13,419 bases of DNA from JBGOUV01 sp041477815. Its GTDB lineage: Bacteria; Acidobacteriota; Terriglobia; Bryobacterales; JACQDG01. The notes below the pieces were generated by a model. The model had not been told where the DNA came from, did not search any database, and saw only the letters and a program-made list of their open reading frames with translations. Each line of letters starts with the position of its first letter. The first letter of the stretch is position 1. Shown here piece by piece: positions 5,899 to 12,808 of the stretch. The stretch covers positions 1-13,419 of the forward strand of contig JBGOUV010000177.1 in NCBI GenBank assembly GCA_041477815.1. The letters run 5' to 3'. Both the position numbers and the translations under genes were made by a program.

Positions 5899-8262
5899 AT
5901 GCTCTGGCTGGAACAATTCCTCCAGGACCTCCGCTTCGGCGCCCGCAACCTGACCCGCACCCCCGGCCTCACCGCCATAGCCGTCGCCTCCCTGGCCCTG
6001 GGCATCATGGCCACGACGGCCATCTACAGCGTGATCTACGGCGTGGTGCTGCACCCCTTCCCGTACCAAGACGTGAAGTCCCTGATGAGCGTCCGGGTCT
6101 GGGACCCGGGCGGGCGTGGCGGCCGGACCTACTACACCCCCGACCAGTTCCTCGAAATCGCCGAGCGGAGCACCATCTTCGAGGGCGTGGTCTCCTCCAC
6201 CATCAGTGACGTCCTGTGGACCGGCGCGGGCGACCCCCAGCGGCTCCGCGGCAACCACGTCACTACCAATGCCTTCGAGGTTATGGGCGTGCCCGCCTTG
6301 GTGGGCCGCATCCTCACTCCGGCCGACGCCGCCCCGGACGCCGAGCCCGTCGTCGTCCTCGGCCACCGCTTCTGGCAGCGCCAGTTTGGCGGTGACCCGG
6401 GCGTTCTCGGCCGCCGCCTGCGCCTCGACGACACGGTCCGCACCGTCGTCGGCGTCATGCCCCGGCGCTTCATGTGGCGCGGCGCCGATGTCTACGTCCC
6501 GATCGTATTTGCGCGCGGCCGCGCCATCGAGGGCGTCCGCCTGGTCCACCTGCTCGGACGCCTCCGGCCGGGTGTCTCGGCGGCGCAGGCCGAAGCCGAC
6601 CTCCGTCCCATCATCGCGGACCTGCAAAGGCGCGAGCCCGCCGAGTTTCCCCAACAGTGGCGCGTCGGCCTGCTCTCGTTCGAGGAGACCTTCCCCAGCG
6701 CCCTCCGCGATGCCCTCTGGATTCTGTTTGCCGCCGTCGGTCTGCTGCTGCTCATCGCCTGCGCCAACGTCTCGAACCTCCTGCTGGCTAAAGCCTCCGG
6801 CCGCCGGCGCGAGATGGCCGTCCGCGCCTCGCTCGGCGCCGACCGCACCCGCCTGATCCGCCAACTCCTCACCGAGAGCCTTCTGCTGGCCCTGGCCGGC
6901 GGCCTCCTCGGCGCCCTCCTCGCTTTCCCCGGCCTGAAAGCCATCCTCGCCCTGGTCCCGCCCGACACCATCCCCGACGAGTCCGAGGCCGTCATCAACA
7001 ACGCGGTCCTGCTGTTCACCCTCGGCGTCTCGATCGCTACGGCGCTCCTGTTCGGCCTGGCCCCGGCGTTTCACACCTCCCGGCTATTGGTCGGACGCTC
7101 TCCCCGCCGCTCCCGCGCCAGCGCCGCCCTGGTGGTCGCCGAAGTCGCCTTGTCCCTGATGCTCCTGGCCGGCGCGAGCCTGATGATCCGCACCCTCTTC
7201 GCTATGGAGCGCATTGAGCTGGGCTTCCGCGCCGACCGCCTCCTCACCCTCCGCATCCCTCTCCCCGAGAAGCGCTACCCCGACGCCGCGCGCCGCGTCG
7301 CCTTCCTGGACGACCTTCTCCGCCAGGTCCAATCCGTCCCCGGCGTCGTCGCCGCCGCCGTCAACACCGGCATGCACCCCCTCGGCAACATGGCTGCCGC
7401 AGTCGAGATTGTGGGCAGTGCCACGCCCGACACCCGCCGCGTTATGATCCACCAGATCAGCCCGGACTACCTGCGCGTCCTGCGTATTCGCCTGCTCCAA
7501 GGCCGTTCCTTCACGCTCACCGAGCAGAGCGTCGCGGCAGTCAACGAGTCCTTCGTCAAGCGCCACTTCCCAGCCTCCGAACCGATCGGCCGGTTGGTGA
7601 AGGTTTCCCGCCTGCGCGAGCAACCGTTCCAAATCGTCGCCGTCGTCCAGGACACCCGCAACAACCAGTTGATCCGCGAAGTCTGGCCCGAAATCTACGT
7701 GCCCTACACGGTCACCGGTTTCGCCGACCGCCTCGCCGTCCTCACCTCCGGCCCGCCCGCGGCCCTGGCCCAGGCCATCCGCGCCCAGGTCTACGCGGTA
7801 GACAAGGACCAGCCCGTAACCGAAGTCCGCACCATGGACGCGATTCTCAACGAATATGTCTTCGCCGAACCTCGTTTCAACCTGGTGCTGTTTTCGATCT
7901 TCGCCGGCCTGGGCCTGACCCTGGCCGTTATCGGCGTCTACGGCGTCATCTCCCACTCGGTGGTGCAGCAGACCCAGGAGATCGGCGTCCGCCTCGCCCT
8001 GGGCGCCCCGCTCGGCGATATCGCCGGCATGGTAGTCTGGCGCGGTCTCCGCCTGGTTCTCCTAGGTATTGCTCTGGGCCTCGCCGCCAGCGTCGCCTCC
8101 ACGCGCCTGCTGGCCCGCCAGATCTGGAATGTCTCCCCGGTCGATCCCCTCTCCTTCACCATCGTCTCGGCGCTTCTCCTCCTCGTCGGCCTGCTGGCCT
8201 GTTACTGGCCGGCCCGCCGCGCCTCTCGCGTAGATCCCATGACCGCTTTGAGGTACGAGTGA
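5899..8262 (+). CDS. ADOP-type duplicated ABC permease (MacB/FtsX-like), no ATPase
   Basis: 787 aa with two copies of the MacB periplasmic-core plus FtsX arrangement. Copy 1: a membrane helix at about 24-48 (LTAIAVASLALGIMATTAIYSV), a periplasmic core to about 270, then FtsX helices from 271 to about 395, with ANVSNLLLAKASGRRREMAVRASLGA at the cytoplasmic turn. Copy 2: a helix from about 407 (ALVVAEVALSLMLLAGASLM), a periplasmic core, then FtsX helices from 659 to the end, with EIGVRLALGA and the C-terminal RVDPMTALRYE. This is the 'acidobacterial duplicated orphan permease' family, named because its genes lack a neighbouring ATP-binding subunit, as here. MacB relatives work as mechanotransmission pumps for peptides or drugs; the ADOP substrate is unknown. 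The start has AAGG six bases upstream. The last four bases overlap the next gene. Confidence 0.93.
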   Translation: MLWLEQFLQDLRFGARNLTRTPGLTAIAVASLALGIMATTAIYSVIYGVVLHPFPYQDVKSLMSVRVWDPGGRGGRTYYTPDQFLEIAERSTIFEGVVSSTISDVLWTGAGDPQRLRGNHVTTNAFEVMGVPALVGRILTPADAAPDAEPVVVLGHRFWQRQFGGDPGVLGRRLRLDDTVRTVVGVMPRRFMWRGADVYVPIVFARGRAIEGVRLVHLLGRLRPGVSAAQAEADLRPIIADLQRREPAEFPQQWRVGLLSFEETFPSALRDALWILFAAVGLLLLIACANVSNLLLAKASGRRREMAVRASLGADRTRLIRQLLTESLLLALAGGLLGALLAFPGLKAILALVPPDTIPDESEAVINNAVLLFTLGVSIATALLFGLAPAFHTSRLLVGRSPRRSRASAALVVAEVALSLMLLAGASLMIRTLFAMERIELGFRADRLLTLRIPLPEKRYPDAARRVAFLDDLLRQVQSVPGVVAAAVNTGMHPLGNMAAAVEIVGSATPDTRRVMIHQISPDYLRVLRIRLLQGRSFTLTEQSVAAVNESFVKRHFPASEPIGRLVKVSRLREQPFQIVAVVQDTRNNQLIREVWPEIYVPYTVTGFADRLAVLTSGPPAALAQAIRAQVYAVDKDQPVTEVRTMDAILNEYVFAEPRFNLVLFSIFAGLGLTLAVIGVYGVISHSVVQQTQEIGVRLALGAPLGDIAGMVVWRGLRLVLLGIALGLAASVASTRLLARQIWNVSPVDPLSFTIVSALLLLVGLLACYWPARRASRVDPMTALRYE

Positions 8263-8933
8263 GGGAAAGCAAATTCAAATACTACGACCTCTGCGTCCAC
8301 GCCTTTGTAGTAGTACTCCTGGTCTCGAACCTGGTCGCCCCCAAGATCGTGGCGCTAGGTCCCTTCCGCGTCTCGGGCGCCCAGCTCCTGTTCCCCATCG
8401 CCTACATCTTTGGCGACATCTTCACCGAGGTTTACGGCTACGGAGCTTCCCGCCGGGCCATTTGGATCGGCTTCTTCGCTTCGGCCCTGCTGGCGGCAAT
8501 GGGCCTGGTCGTCACCGCGCTCCCTCCAGCCCCCGACTGGGGAGACCAGGCCGCCTTCGCCAAAGTCTTCGGCTTCGTCCCCCGCATGGTAGCCGCCAGC
8601 CTGCTCGCCTACTGGGCCGGTGAGTTCACCAATTCGTTCGTCTTGGCCAAACTCAAGCTGGTCACCGCCGGCCGTTACCTCTGGACCCGCACCATCGGCT
8701 CCACCCTGGTCGGCCAGGCCGTCGACACCGCCGTGGTGATGGTGGCCGTTTTCGGCGGCAGCCTGAGCTGGGGCCTCATCGGCAACCTGATTGGGTCCAG
8801 CTACCTGGCCAAGGTTCTCTATGAGGCCGCGGCGACACCCCTCACCTATGCTGTGGTCAACTTCCTCAAGCGCCGGGAGGGCGTGGACGTGTTCGACTAT
8901 CGGACAAGTTTCAATCCCTTCCGGGGGAACTAA
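8259..8933 (+). CDS. yhhQ: Queuosine precursor transporter (YhhQ/QPTR family, DUF165)
   Basis: 224 aa from a GTG at 8259 whose GTGA overlaps the permease stop; GAGG lies five bases upstream. The protein is strongly hydrophobic, with about six membrane helices (for example 14-33, 40-56, 68-90, 105-122, 148-168, 170-200). Family motifs are visible: FGDIFTEVYGYGASRRAIW (51-69), WTRTIGSTLVGQAVDT (142-157) and the C-terminal FNPF. Members import pre-queuosine precursors such as preQ0/preQ1 or queuine for modification of tRNA position 34. Length is normal. The overlap implies co-transcription and translational coupling with the ADOP permease, though no functional link between them is known to me. 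The gene converges with the glycerol kinase gene 14 nt away. Confidence 0.9.
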   Translation: MRESKFKYYDLCVHAFVVVLLVSNLVAPKIVALGPFRVSGAQLLFPIAYIFGDIFTEVYGYGASRRAIWIGFFASALLAAMGLVVTALPPAPDWGDQAAFAKVFGFVPRMVAASLLAYWAGEFTNSFVLAKLKLVTAGRYLWTRTIGSTLVGQAVDTAVVMVAVFGGSLSWGLIGNLIGSSYLAKVLYEAAATPLTYAVVNFLKRREGVDVFDYRTSFNPFRGN

Positions 8934-8934
8934 C

Positions 8935-8947
8935 GTCGAACTTCGAC
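8935..8947. other. Small inverted repeat in the convergent gap
   Basis: GTCGA-ACT-TCGAC fills almost the whole 14-base gap between two convergent stop codons. A hairpin here could help termination in both directions, but the stem is short and no T-tract follows on either strand, so this is a weak call. Confidence 0.25.
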
Positions 8948-10435
8948 TTAAGGCCGCGGCTTGGTGTTCACGAGCCCAGCCACGGCGCGTTTCCAGCCGT
9001 CATAGAGCTCCTCCCGGCGCGACTCCGGCATGCGGGGCTCGAAGCGGCGATCAGCCTTCCAGAAGCCTTCGATTTCTTCCACGCCCGACCAGACCCCGGT
9101 AGCCAAGCCTGCCAGGTAGGCGGCGCCCAGGGCCGTGGTTTCGAGGTTGGCCGGACGAACCACGGGGCGGCCGAGGATGTCGGCCTGGAATTGCATGAGG
9201 AAGTCGTTGGAGGCGGCCCCGCCATCGGCGCGCAGCTCGGCGAGGGGGGCGCCGGCATCGGCCTCCATGGCCTCGACCAGCTCGCGGGTCTGGTACGCGA
9301 TGGCCTCCAGGGTGGCGCGGACCAGATGGGCGGCGCCGGCGGCGCGGGTGAGGCCGGTGATGGCGCCGCGAGCGTCGGCGTTCCAGTGGGGCGCTCCGAG
9401 GCCCACAAACGCCGGAACGAAATAGACCCCGGCCGTATCGGGAACACTGGTGGCCACAGCCTCGGTGTCGGCGGCGTCCCGGACCAAGCCCAGGGAGTCG
9501 CGCAGCCACTGTACGGCCGCGCCGGCGACGAAGACGCTTCCTTCCAGGGCATACTCGAGCCGGGGACCGGCGGCGGCGGCCAAGGTGGTGATCAGCCGGT
9601 TGCGCGATAGGACCGGCTGGTTGCCGGTATGCATCAGGAAGAAACAGCCGGTGCCGTAGGTATTCTTGGACAAGCCCGGGCGGAAGCAGGCCTGGCCGAC
9701 CAGGGCGGCCTGCTGGTCGCCGGCGATGCCGGCAATCGGAACCTCGGCTCCCAGGACGTCCGGGTCGGTGGTTCCGACGATCTCCGACGACCCCACCACC
9801 ACCGGCAGCAGCGGGCGCGGGATGCCGAACAGGTCGAGCATCTCCTGGTCCCAGGCGCCGTCCAGGTTCAGGAGCATCGTGCGGGAGGCGTTGGAGCGGT
9901 CGATGACATGGACCCGGCCGGCGGTGAGCTTGTAGATCAACCAGGAGTCCACGGTGCCGAAGGCCAGCTCTCCAGCGTCGGCGCGGCGGGGGGCGTCGGG
10001 CACGTGGTCCAGGATCCAGCGAATCTTGCTGGCCGAGAAATAGGCGTCGATGACCAGGCCGGTGCGTTCGGCAATCCGGGGGGCATGGCCGGCTGCGGCG
10101 ATGCCCCGGCAGAAGTCGGCCGTACGGCGGCACTGCCAGACGATGGCGGGTGCGATGGGCGCGCCGGTCCGGCGGTCCCAGACGATGGTGGTCTCGCGCT
10201 GGTTGGTGATGCCGACGGCGGCGAGCCGGTCGGCGGCCACGCCGGTCCGTTCCAGCACGGCCCGCGCCGTAGCCTGCTGGGCCCGCCAGATCTGCTCGGC
10301 ATCCTGCTCGACCCAGCCAGGACTCGGATAGCGGCACTCGATCGGCGTGGACCGCATGGCCAGGACGTTGGTGTCGCGGTCGAATACGATGGCGCGGGCG
10401 CTGGTGGTGCCTTCGTCAAGCGAGAGGATGCGCAT
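8948..10435 (-). CDS. glpK: Glycerol kinase
   Basis: 495 aa, near the usual ~500. It catalyses ATP-dependent phosphorylation of glycerol to glycerol 3-phosphate in the cytoplasm, feeding glycolysis and phospholipid synthesis. FGGY-kinase landmarks are all present: the phosphate loop DEGTTSAR (7-14), glycerol-binding Arg80-Glu81 (TNQRET), Tyr132 in DAYFSASKIRW, GTVDSWLIYKLT (160-171), DRSNASRTMLLNL (179-191), catalytic Asp240 in GIAGDQQAAL, and KNTYGTGCF (257-265). The fructose-1,6-bisphosphate loop of the E. coli enzyme (GGKGGTR) is replaced by DVLGAEV, with Glu where E. coli has Arg236. I therefore infer no such allosteric inhibition. There is no good Shine-Dalgarno before the ATG, but a promoter is close. 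No glpF or glpD lies alongside. Confidence 0.96.
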   Translation of the reverse strand: MRILSLDEGTTSARAIVFDRDTNVLAMRSTPIECRYPSPGWVEQDAEQIWRAQQATARAVLERTGVAADRLAAVGITNQRETTIVWDRRTGAPIAPAIVWQCRRTADFCRGIAAAGHAPRIAERTGLVIDAYFSASKIRWILDHVPDAPRRADAGELAFGTVDSWLIYKLTAGRVHVIDRSNASRTMLLNLDGAWDQEMLDLFGIPRPLLPVVVGSSEIVGTTDPDVLGAEVPIAGIAGDQQAALVGQACFRPGLSKNTYGTGCFFLMHTGNQPVLSRNRLITTLAAAAGPRLEYALEGSVFVAGAAVQWLRDSLGLVRDAADTEAVATSVPDTAGVYFVPAFVGLGAPHWNADARGAITGLTRAAGAAHLVRATLEAIAYQTRELVEAMEADAGAPLAELRADGGAASNDFLMQFQADILGRPVVRPANLETTALGAAYLAGLATGVWSGVEEIEGFWKADRRFEPRMPESRREELYDGWKRAVAGLVNTKPRP

Positions 10436-10459
10436 GGGGTGCAGGAAACGAGAAGCGTC

Positions 10460-10487
10460 ATTTTATCGCATTCCAGTCGGAATCCAA
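10460..10487 (-). promoter_or_regulatory. Putative sigma-70 promoter of the glycerol kinase gene
   Basis: On the minus strand, TTGGAT (10487-10482) and TAAAAT (10465-10460) are separated by 16 bases, close to the sigma-70 consensus. The -10 box lies about 25 bases before the glpK start codon, so the transcript leader would be short. Three bases of the -35 box fall inside the palindrome described next. Confidence 0.5.
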
Positions 10488-10514
10488 CCTGGTTGCAAAT
10501 TTGCAACCAGGTTG
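10485..10514. promoter_or_regulatory. Perfect 30-bp nested palindrome, likely operator
   Basis: Bases 10485-10499 are exactly complementary in reverse to 10500-10514. Each 15-base arm contains a smaller palindrome, CAACCTGGTTG (10485-10495) and CAACCAGGTTG (10504-10514), with the 8-bp palindrome CAAATTTG between them. The two 11-bp sites are centred 19 bp apart, about two helical turns, which suits two repressor dimers bound on one DNA face. Overlap with the glpK -35 box suggests repression. No T-tract follows, so a terminator is less likely. The regulator is not in this window. Confidence 0.6.
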
Positions 10515-10596
10515 CCGGCGTGGAGGCGGCGGTTTAGCGGTGGCTGGCATGAAAATTTCTTATCGTGTGAATATGCCGGACGGTCCGTCTCCGCAC

Positions 10597-10616
10597 CGAT
10601 AGCTTGGCAGCTATCG
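10597..10616. repeat. Stem-loop with arm recurring downstream
   Basis: CGATAGCT and AGCTATCG form a perfect 8-bp stem around a TGGC loop. The arm AGCTATCG appears again at 10768-10775, spanning the stop codon of the ParE-like toxin gene. It lies in the 334-base stretch 10436-10769 that contains no intact gene. It may be a trace of a rearrangement; no function is assigned. Confidence 0.35.
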
Positions 10617-10640
10617 CCGTTGGTGGATAGTGGGGCCGAA

Positions 10641-10751
10641 GTGGAACCGATCGAAGCCCCCACTTTCACAAGGCAGATCACAGCTCTCCTCACGAAAGAA
10701 TAGCTTGAGCTGATTCTAAAAGACTTAGCTGGCTTCTACCCTTCGCCGTGA
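10641..10751 (+). pseudogene. Nonsense-truncated RelE/HigB-like toxin remnant
   Basis: From a GTG at 10641 the frame reads MEPIEAPTFTRQITALLTKE, then TAG (10701-10703), then LELILKDLAGFYPSP and TGA. This resembles the start of RelE/HigB-type toxins, which typically open with a short strand, an FTRQ-type motif, and a helix of the form LLSDEEYRxLQxxLxxxP. One base change (CAG or GAG to TAG) explains the internal stop. The catalytic C-terminal part (GxGGLRKxRW region) is absent, so further sequence was deleted. GGGG lies five bases upstream. The fragment is short, so the family call comes from pattern memory and is uncertain. Confidence 0.4.
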
Positions 10752-10769
10752 CTAACTTGGGTTAGGGAG

Positions 10770-11033
10770 CTATCGATCACTGCGCGCGGGCACGACTACC
10801 TCGATGAAGACGGTATTCACCGATCGCCAATAGGCGTAGAAGACCACCCACGCGCGGACGAAGAAGCGACGCAGTCCTGCCCAGCGGCCTTGCATTTCTA
10901 CCTGGTACATTTGCGGGTTGCTCCGAAGGAGGCGGACTCTCTTGAGGATATCCTCGCGTGTGGAGAAGGGAAGCTCCTGGAATCTGTCGAGGGATTCCTG
11001 CGACCAGACTACTTGAGGTGGCTCTTGTGCCAC
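10770..11033 (-). CDS. ParE/RelE-superfamily toxin of a type II TA module
   Basis: 87 aa from a GTG at 11033, with an AGAGG ribosome-binding site seven bases upstream. The reading frame overlaps the end of the antitoxin gene by 25 bases. Fold landmarks fit RelE/ParE toxins: an N-terminal strand (VVWSQESLDRFQEL), two helices (STREDILKRVRLLRSNP), then strands YQVEMQGRWAGLRRFFVRAWVVFYAYW and VNTVFIEVVVPARSD. RelE members cleave ribosome-bound mRNA and ParE members poison gyrase; the sequence alone does not decide between them. Arg55-Arg56 and Arg60 are candidate active-site or binding residues. Frame and length are intact, so the pair may be functional. Confidence 0.75.
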   Translation of the reverse strand: MAQEPPQVVWSQESLDRFQELPFSTREDILKRVRLLRSNPQMYQVEMQGRWAGLRRFFVRAWVVFYAYWRSVNTVFIEVVVPARSDR

Positions 11034-11269
11034 GCCTCAACCTCTTCGTGGTCCACGACCCGTCCCGCAGCCCGATCTTCCTCGGAGCGCAGCAGGGCCG
11101 CCTGCCAATCCGGCCTGTTGTCGAGAAGACCGTCGGTCCCAAGCGATTTGGCGGCCAGGACTTGGTAGACCAGTTCAGCAGCATAAGCCTCCGGGGCAAT
11201 GTCTTTGGCTTTGCTCTCCTGGTAAAGCTGTTCCACCAGCTCATCCGGCAAGTCCAGTTCGACCTTCAT
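11009..11269 (-). CDS. Ribbon-helix-helix antitoxin partner
   Basis: 86 aa from the ATG at 11269, with GGAGG seven bases upstream. The N-terminus MKVELDLPDELVEQLYQESK starts with the short strand and helix of a ribbon-helix-helix (CopG/ParD-like) DNA-binding domain, continuing to about residue 45. The C-terminus is polar and ends in GRVVDHEEVEAWHKSHLK, similar to the toxin-wrapping tails of such antitoxins. It is first in a two-gene unit with the toxin, the usual order, and probably autoregulates from the 230 bases upstream. That stretch (11270-11499) holds no gene I can support. Confidence 0.7.
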   Translation of the reverse strand: MKVELDLPDELVEQLYQESKAKDIAPEAYAAELVYQVLAAKSLGTDGLLDNRPDWQAALLRSEEDRAAGRVVDHEEVEAWHKSHLK

Positions 11270-11499
11270 TGACGCGCCTCCAGATTCAGGTTCATTGTAG
11301 CACCCGGTTGGAATCGGCGCGGGACCCGCTCGGGCTTAGCGCTCGACGACGCTGCACGGGAAGAAGTCGTTCTGGGTGATGAGGTTGGGGGGTGTATCTA
11401 CCTCTTAGACGCGAGGTGAAAACGGAGATTTCGATCCAGGCCGCCCGGGACAGGTTTTGGGCAGATCGGGTTGGGAGAGGCGGACCGGAGGAGGCGCTT

Positions 11500-11774
11500 A
11501 TGGCCCTACTGAGTTGCCCTGAATGCAGCGGCCGTGTTTCCGACCAGGCTGATGTGTGCTCGCACTGCGGATTCCCATTGTTTAGGGTAGAGCACGAGTT
11601 CGTCGGCGTTTGGTTCAACGGCAGCTGGATGGAAGGAGAACAGCGCTTGACTGAACTCGTACGCAGCGGTTGCACGTCGTGGGCCAGCAAGGGCTCGTGG
11701 AATGGGAGGAAGGTGCCAGCATTGACATTACGAAGTACAAGCTGCAAAAGAAGGTGCGGAGTGCCGGTGCGTAA
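11500..11774 (+). pseudogene. Zinc-ribbon protein with one-base frameshift
   Basis: The ATG at 11500 has GGAGG five to six bases upstream. The N-terminus MALLSCPECSGRVSDQADVC begins a four-cysteine zinc ribbon (CPEC at 6-9, CSHC at 20-23), then FVGVWFNGSWMEGEQRLTEL. After codon 11689-11691 the frame turns into Arg/Ser-rich sequence that runs to 11955 and overlaps the next gene. The -1 frame instead continues LVEWEEGASIDITKYKLQKK to a TAA at 11772. Adding one G to the GGG at 11691-11693 restores a 91-residue protein. I conclude a lost G, either a real lesion or an assembly error; programmed -1 frameshifting is less likely without a slippery heptamer. The function of the intact family is unknown to me. 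Confidence 0.65.
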
Positions 11775-11890
11775 AAGACGGGCGCAGAAACACATTGAAT
11801 GCCGCGGAGGGGCCGCACCCCAGGAAGCCGGCCTTCCGGCATATCGCGCAGTCCGGATTCGGCGGGAAGTAGAAAGGACTCTGGCAAGGC

Positions 11891-12106
11891 ATGGCTACAC
11901 GAAAACGACCACCTGTGCCCCCGAAGAGCCTAGAACAAAAGCCCTGGGAAGATGAAGTCCTGCGAGAGGTATATGCAGTGCGTGACGCTTATGCCGCAGA
12001 GCATGGCTATGATTTGAACCGCATCTATGCCGACTTGAAGCGGAGGGAGGCGAAGAGCGGGCTCCGGCGGACCAGCGCTAAGCCTGTGGCTTCGGGCCCG
12101 CGCTAG
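11891..12106 (+). CDS. Small conserved-looking hypothetical protein
   Basis: 71 aa. The central part, EDEVLREVYAVRDAYAAEHG followed by YDLNRIYADLKRREAKSG, matches a pattern I recall from short conserved hypothetical proteins in cyanobacteria and other phyla, often near toxin-antitoxin genes. Both ends are basic and low in complexity. Its start is uncertain: AAGG is only one base from the ATG, and AAAGGA is 13 bases away. It has no signal peptide, membrane segment or catalytic motif. It lies between a broken zinc-ribbon gene and a DUF433 gene. Whether it belongs to a toxin-antitoxin pair cannot be decided from the sequence. Confidence 0.6.
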   Translation: MATRKRPPVPPKSLEQKPWEDEVLREVYAVRDAYAAEHGYDLNRIYADLKRREAKSGLRRTSAKPVASGPR

Positions 12107-12188
12107 CCACCGGTGGTACGGGAGATCGTGGGCGCCGCGCCAACTCCGGGGAGTGCCATCCAGCCAGAAGTCGTTGTAGAGTAGAGGT

Positions 12189-12404
12189 GTGGACCGCATT
12201 GAGGTGAACTCCGATATCTGCGGCGGCAAGCCTGTTATCCGCGGTACACGGATCATGGTGCGCAATATTCTCGGCATGGTTGCCGGCGGCTACACCGTGG
12301 AACGTATCCTCACCGCCTACCCCGACCTGACCCGTGAGGATGTGAACGCCGCGTTAGAATATGCGGCCAGAGTGATCGACGACGACCAGGTTATTTCGCG
12401 TTGA
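12189..12404 (+). CDS. DUF433 (VapB-type) antitoxin
   Basis: 71 aa from a GTG at 12189. The family signature is clear: ICGGKPVIRGTRIMVRNILG, GYTVERILTAYPDLTREDV, then NAALEYAA. DUF433 is a winged-helix-like DNA-binding domain that serves as antitoxin and repressor for PIN-like toxins. The stop overlaps the TTG start of the next gene (TTGA, 12401-12404), the usual coupling in such modules. The antitoxin frame is intact although the partner toxin gene is frameshifted, so it may survive as an orphan antitoxin or repressor. Confidence 0.85.
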   Translation: MDRIEVNSDICGGKPVIRGTRIMVRNILGMVAGGYTVERILTAYPDLTREDVNAALEYAARVIDDDQVISR

Positions 12405-12780
12405 ACCTGCCCGTCGTTCTCGACCAGAACATTCCGCCCTCGGTAGCCGAGTACGTCCGGCTACAGCGGCCCGGATGGACGGTCTATCATGTCAGAGATA
12501 TCGGGTTGAGCGGAGCCTCGGATCAAGCAATATTCGAGTGGGCACAGCGGCAGGCGCCATCGTGATCACGTTTGACGAGGACTTCGCCGACACGAGGATG
12601 TACCCGATCGGCAGCCACGCAGGTGTCATCCGTTTAAGGGTTTGGCCGACAACCGTGGAGCTCACTGAAGCCGCTCTTGGCCGGCTTCTGAGCACCACGG
12701 AGGATGAGGCTCTGCCGGGCAGCTTGATCATCATTGATAACTTGAGAATTCGCATCCGGAGAGCAGCGCGGCACGGCTGA
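12401..12780 (+). pseudogene. DUF5615 PIN-like toxin with one-base frameshift
   Basis: From the TTG at 12401 the frame reads MNLPVVLDQNIPPSVAEYV, then VRDIGLSGASDQAIFEWAQR, and stops at 12563-12565 after 54 residues. The -1 frame picks up at once with GAIVITFDEDFAD, HAGVIRLRVWP and a long helix, ending at 12780. Together these give the full DUF5615 pattern: N-terminal DENI-like box, HVRDIGLSGASD, then a TFDxDF metal-binding box. Inserting one G at 12553-12554 yields a normal 126-residue protein. DUF5615 proteins are PIN-like RNases paired with DUF433 antitoxins. In DQNI, Gln replaces the usual Glu, next to the first catalytic Asp (Asp8). As it stands the toxin is probably inactive, unless this is a sequencing error. 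Confidence 0.75.
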
Positions 12781-12808
12781 CAAATCGTAGTGGGAGGCCT
12801 CGGCTAGA

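Noticed and set aside
5860..7074. Long minus-strand open frame extending the RidA gene upstream to 545 aa
   Set aside because: It is antisense to the permease gene, with composition (Gly/Ala/Asp/Glu-rich, low complexity) typical of a shadow of GC-rich coding DNA. The signal peptide and AGGAGG fix the RidA start at 5859.
7084..7956. Minus-strand 290-aa open frame
   Set aside because: Antisense of the ADOP permease; Gly/Asp-rich with no domain pattern.
9629..10537. Plus-strand 302-aa open frame
   Set aside because: Antisense of the glycerol kinase gene, whose catalytic motifs are complete on the minus strand.
10752..10765. CTAAC-TTGG-GTTAG hairpin just after the ParE-like toxin stop
   Set aside because: Stem of five pairs with no T-tract on the transcribed strand; too weak to call a terminator.
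11292..11795. Minus-strand 167-aa open frame
   Set aside because: It opposes the zinc-ribbon gene, has no ribosome-binding site and no recognisable domain. A short minus-strand tail ending FFPCSVVER near 11339 looked protein-like but is preceded closely by a stop, and I could not identify it.
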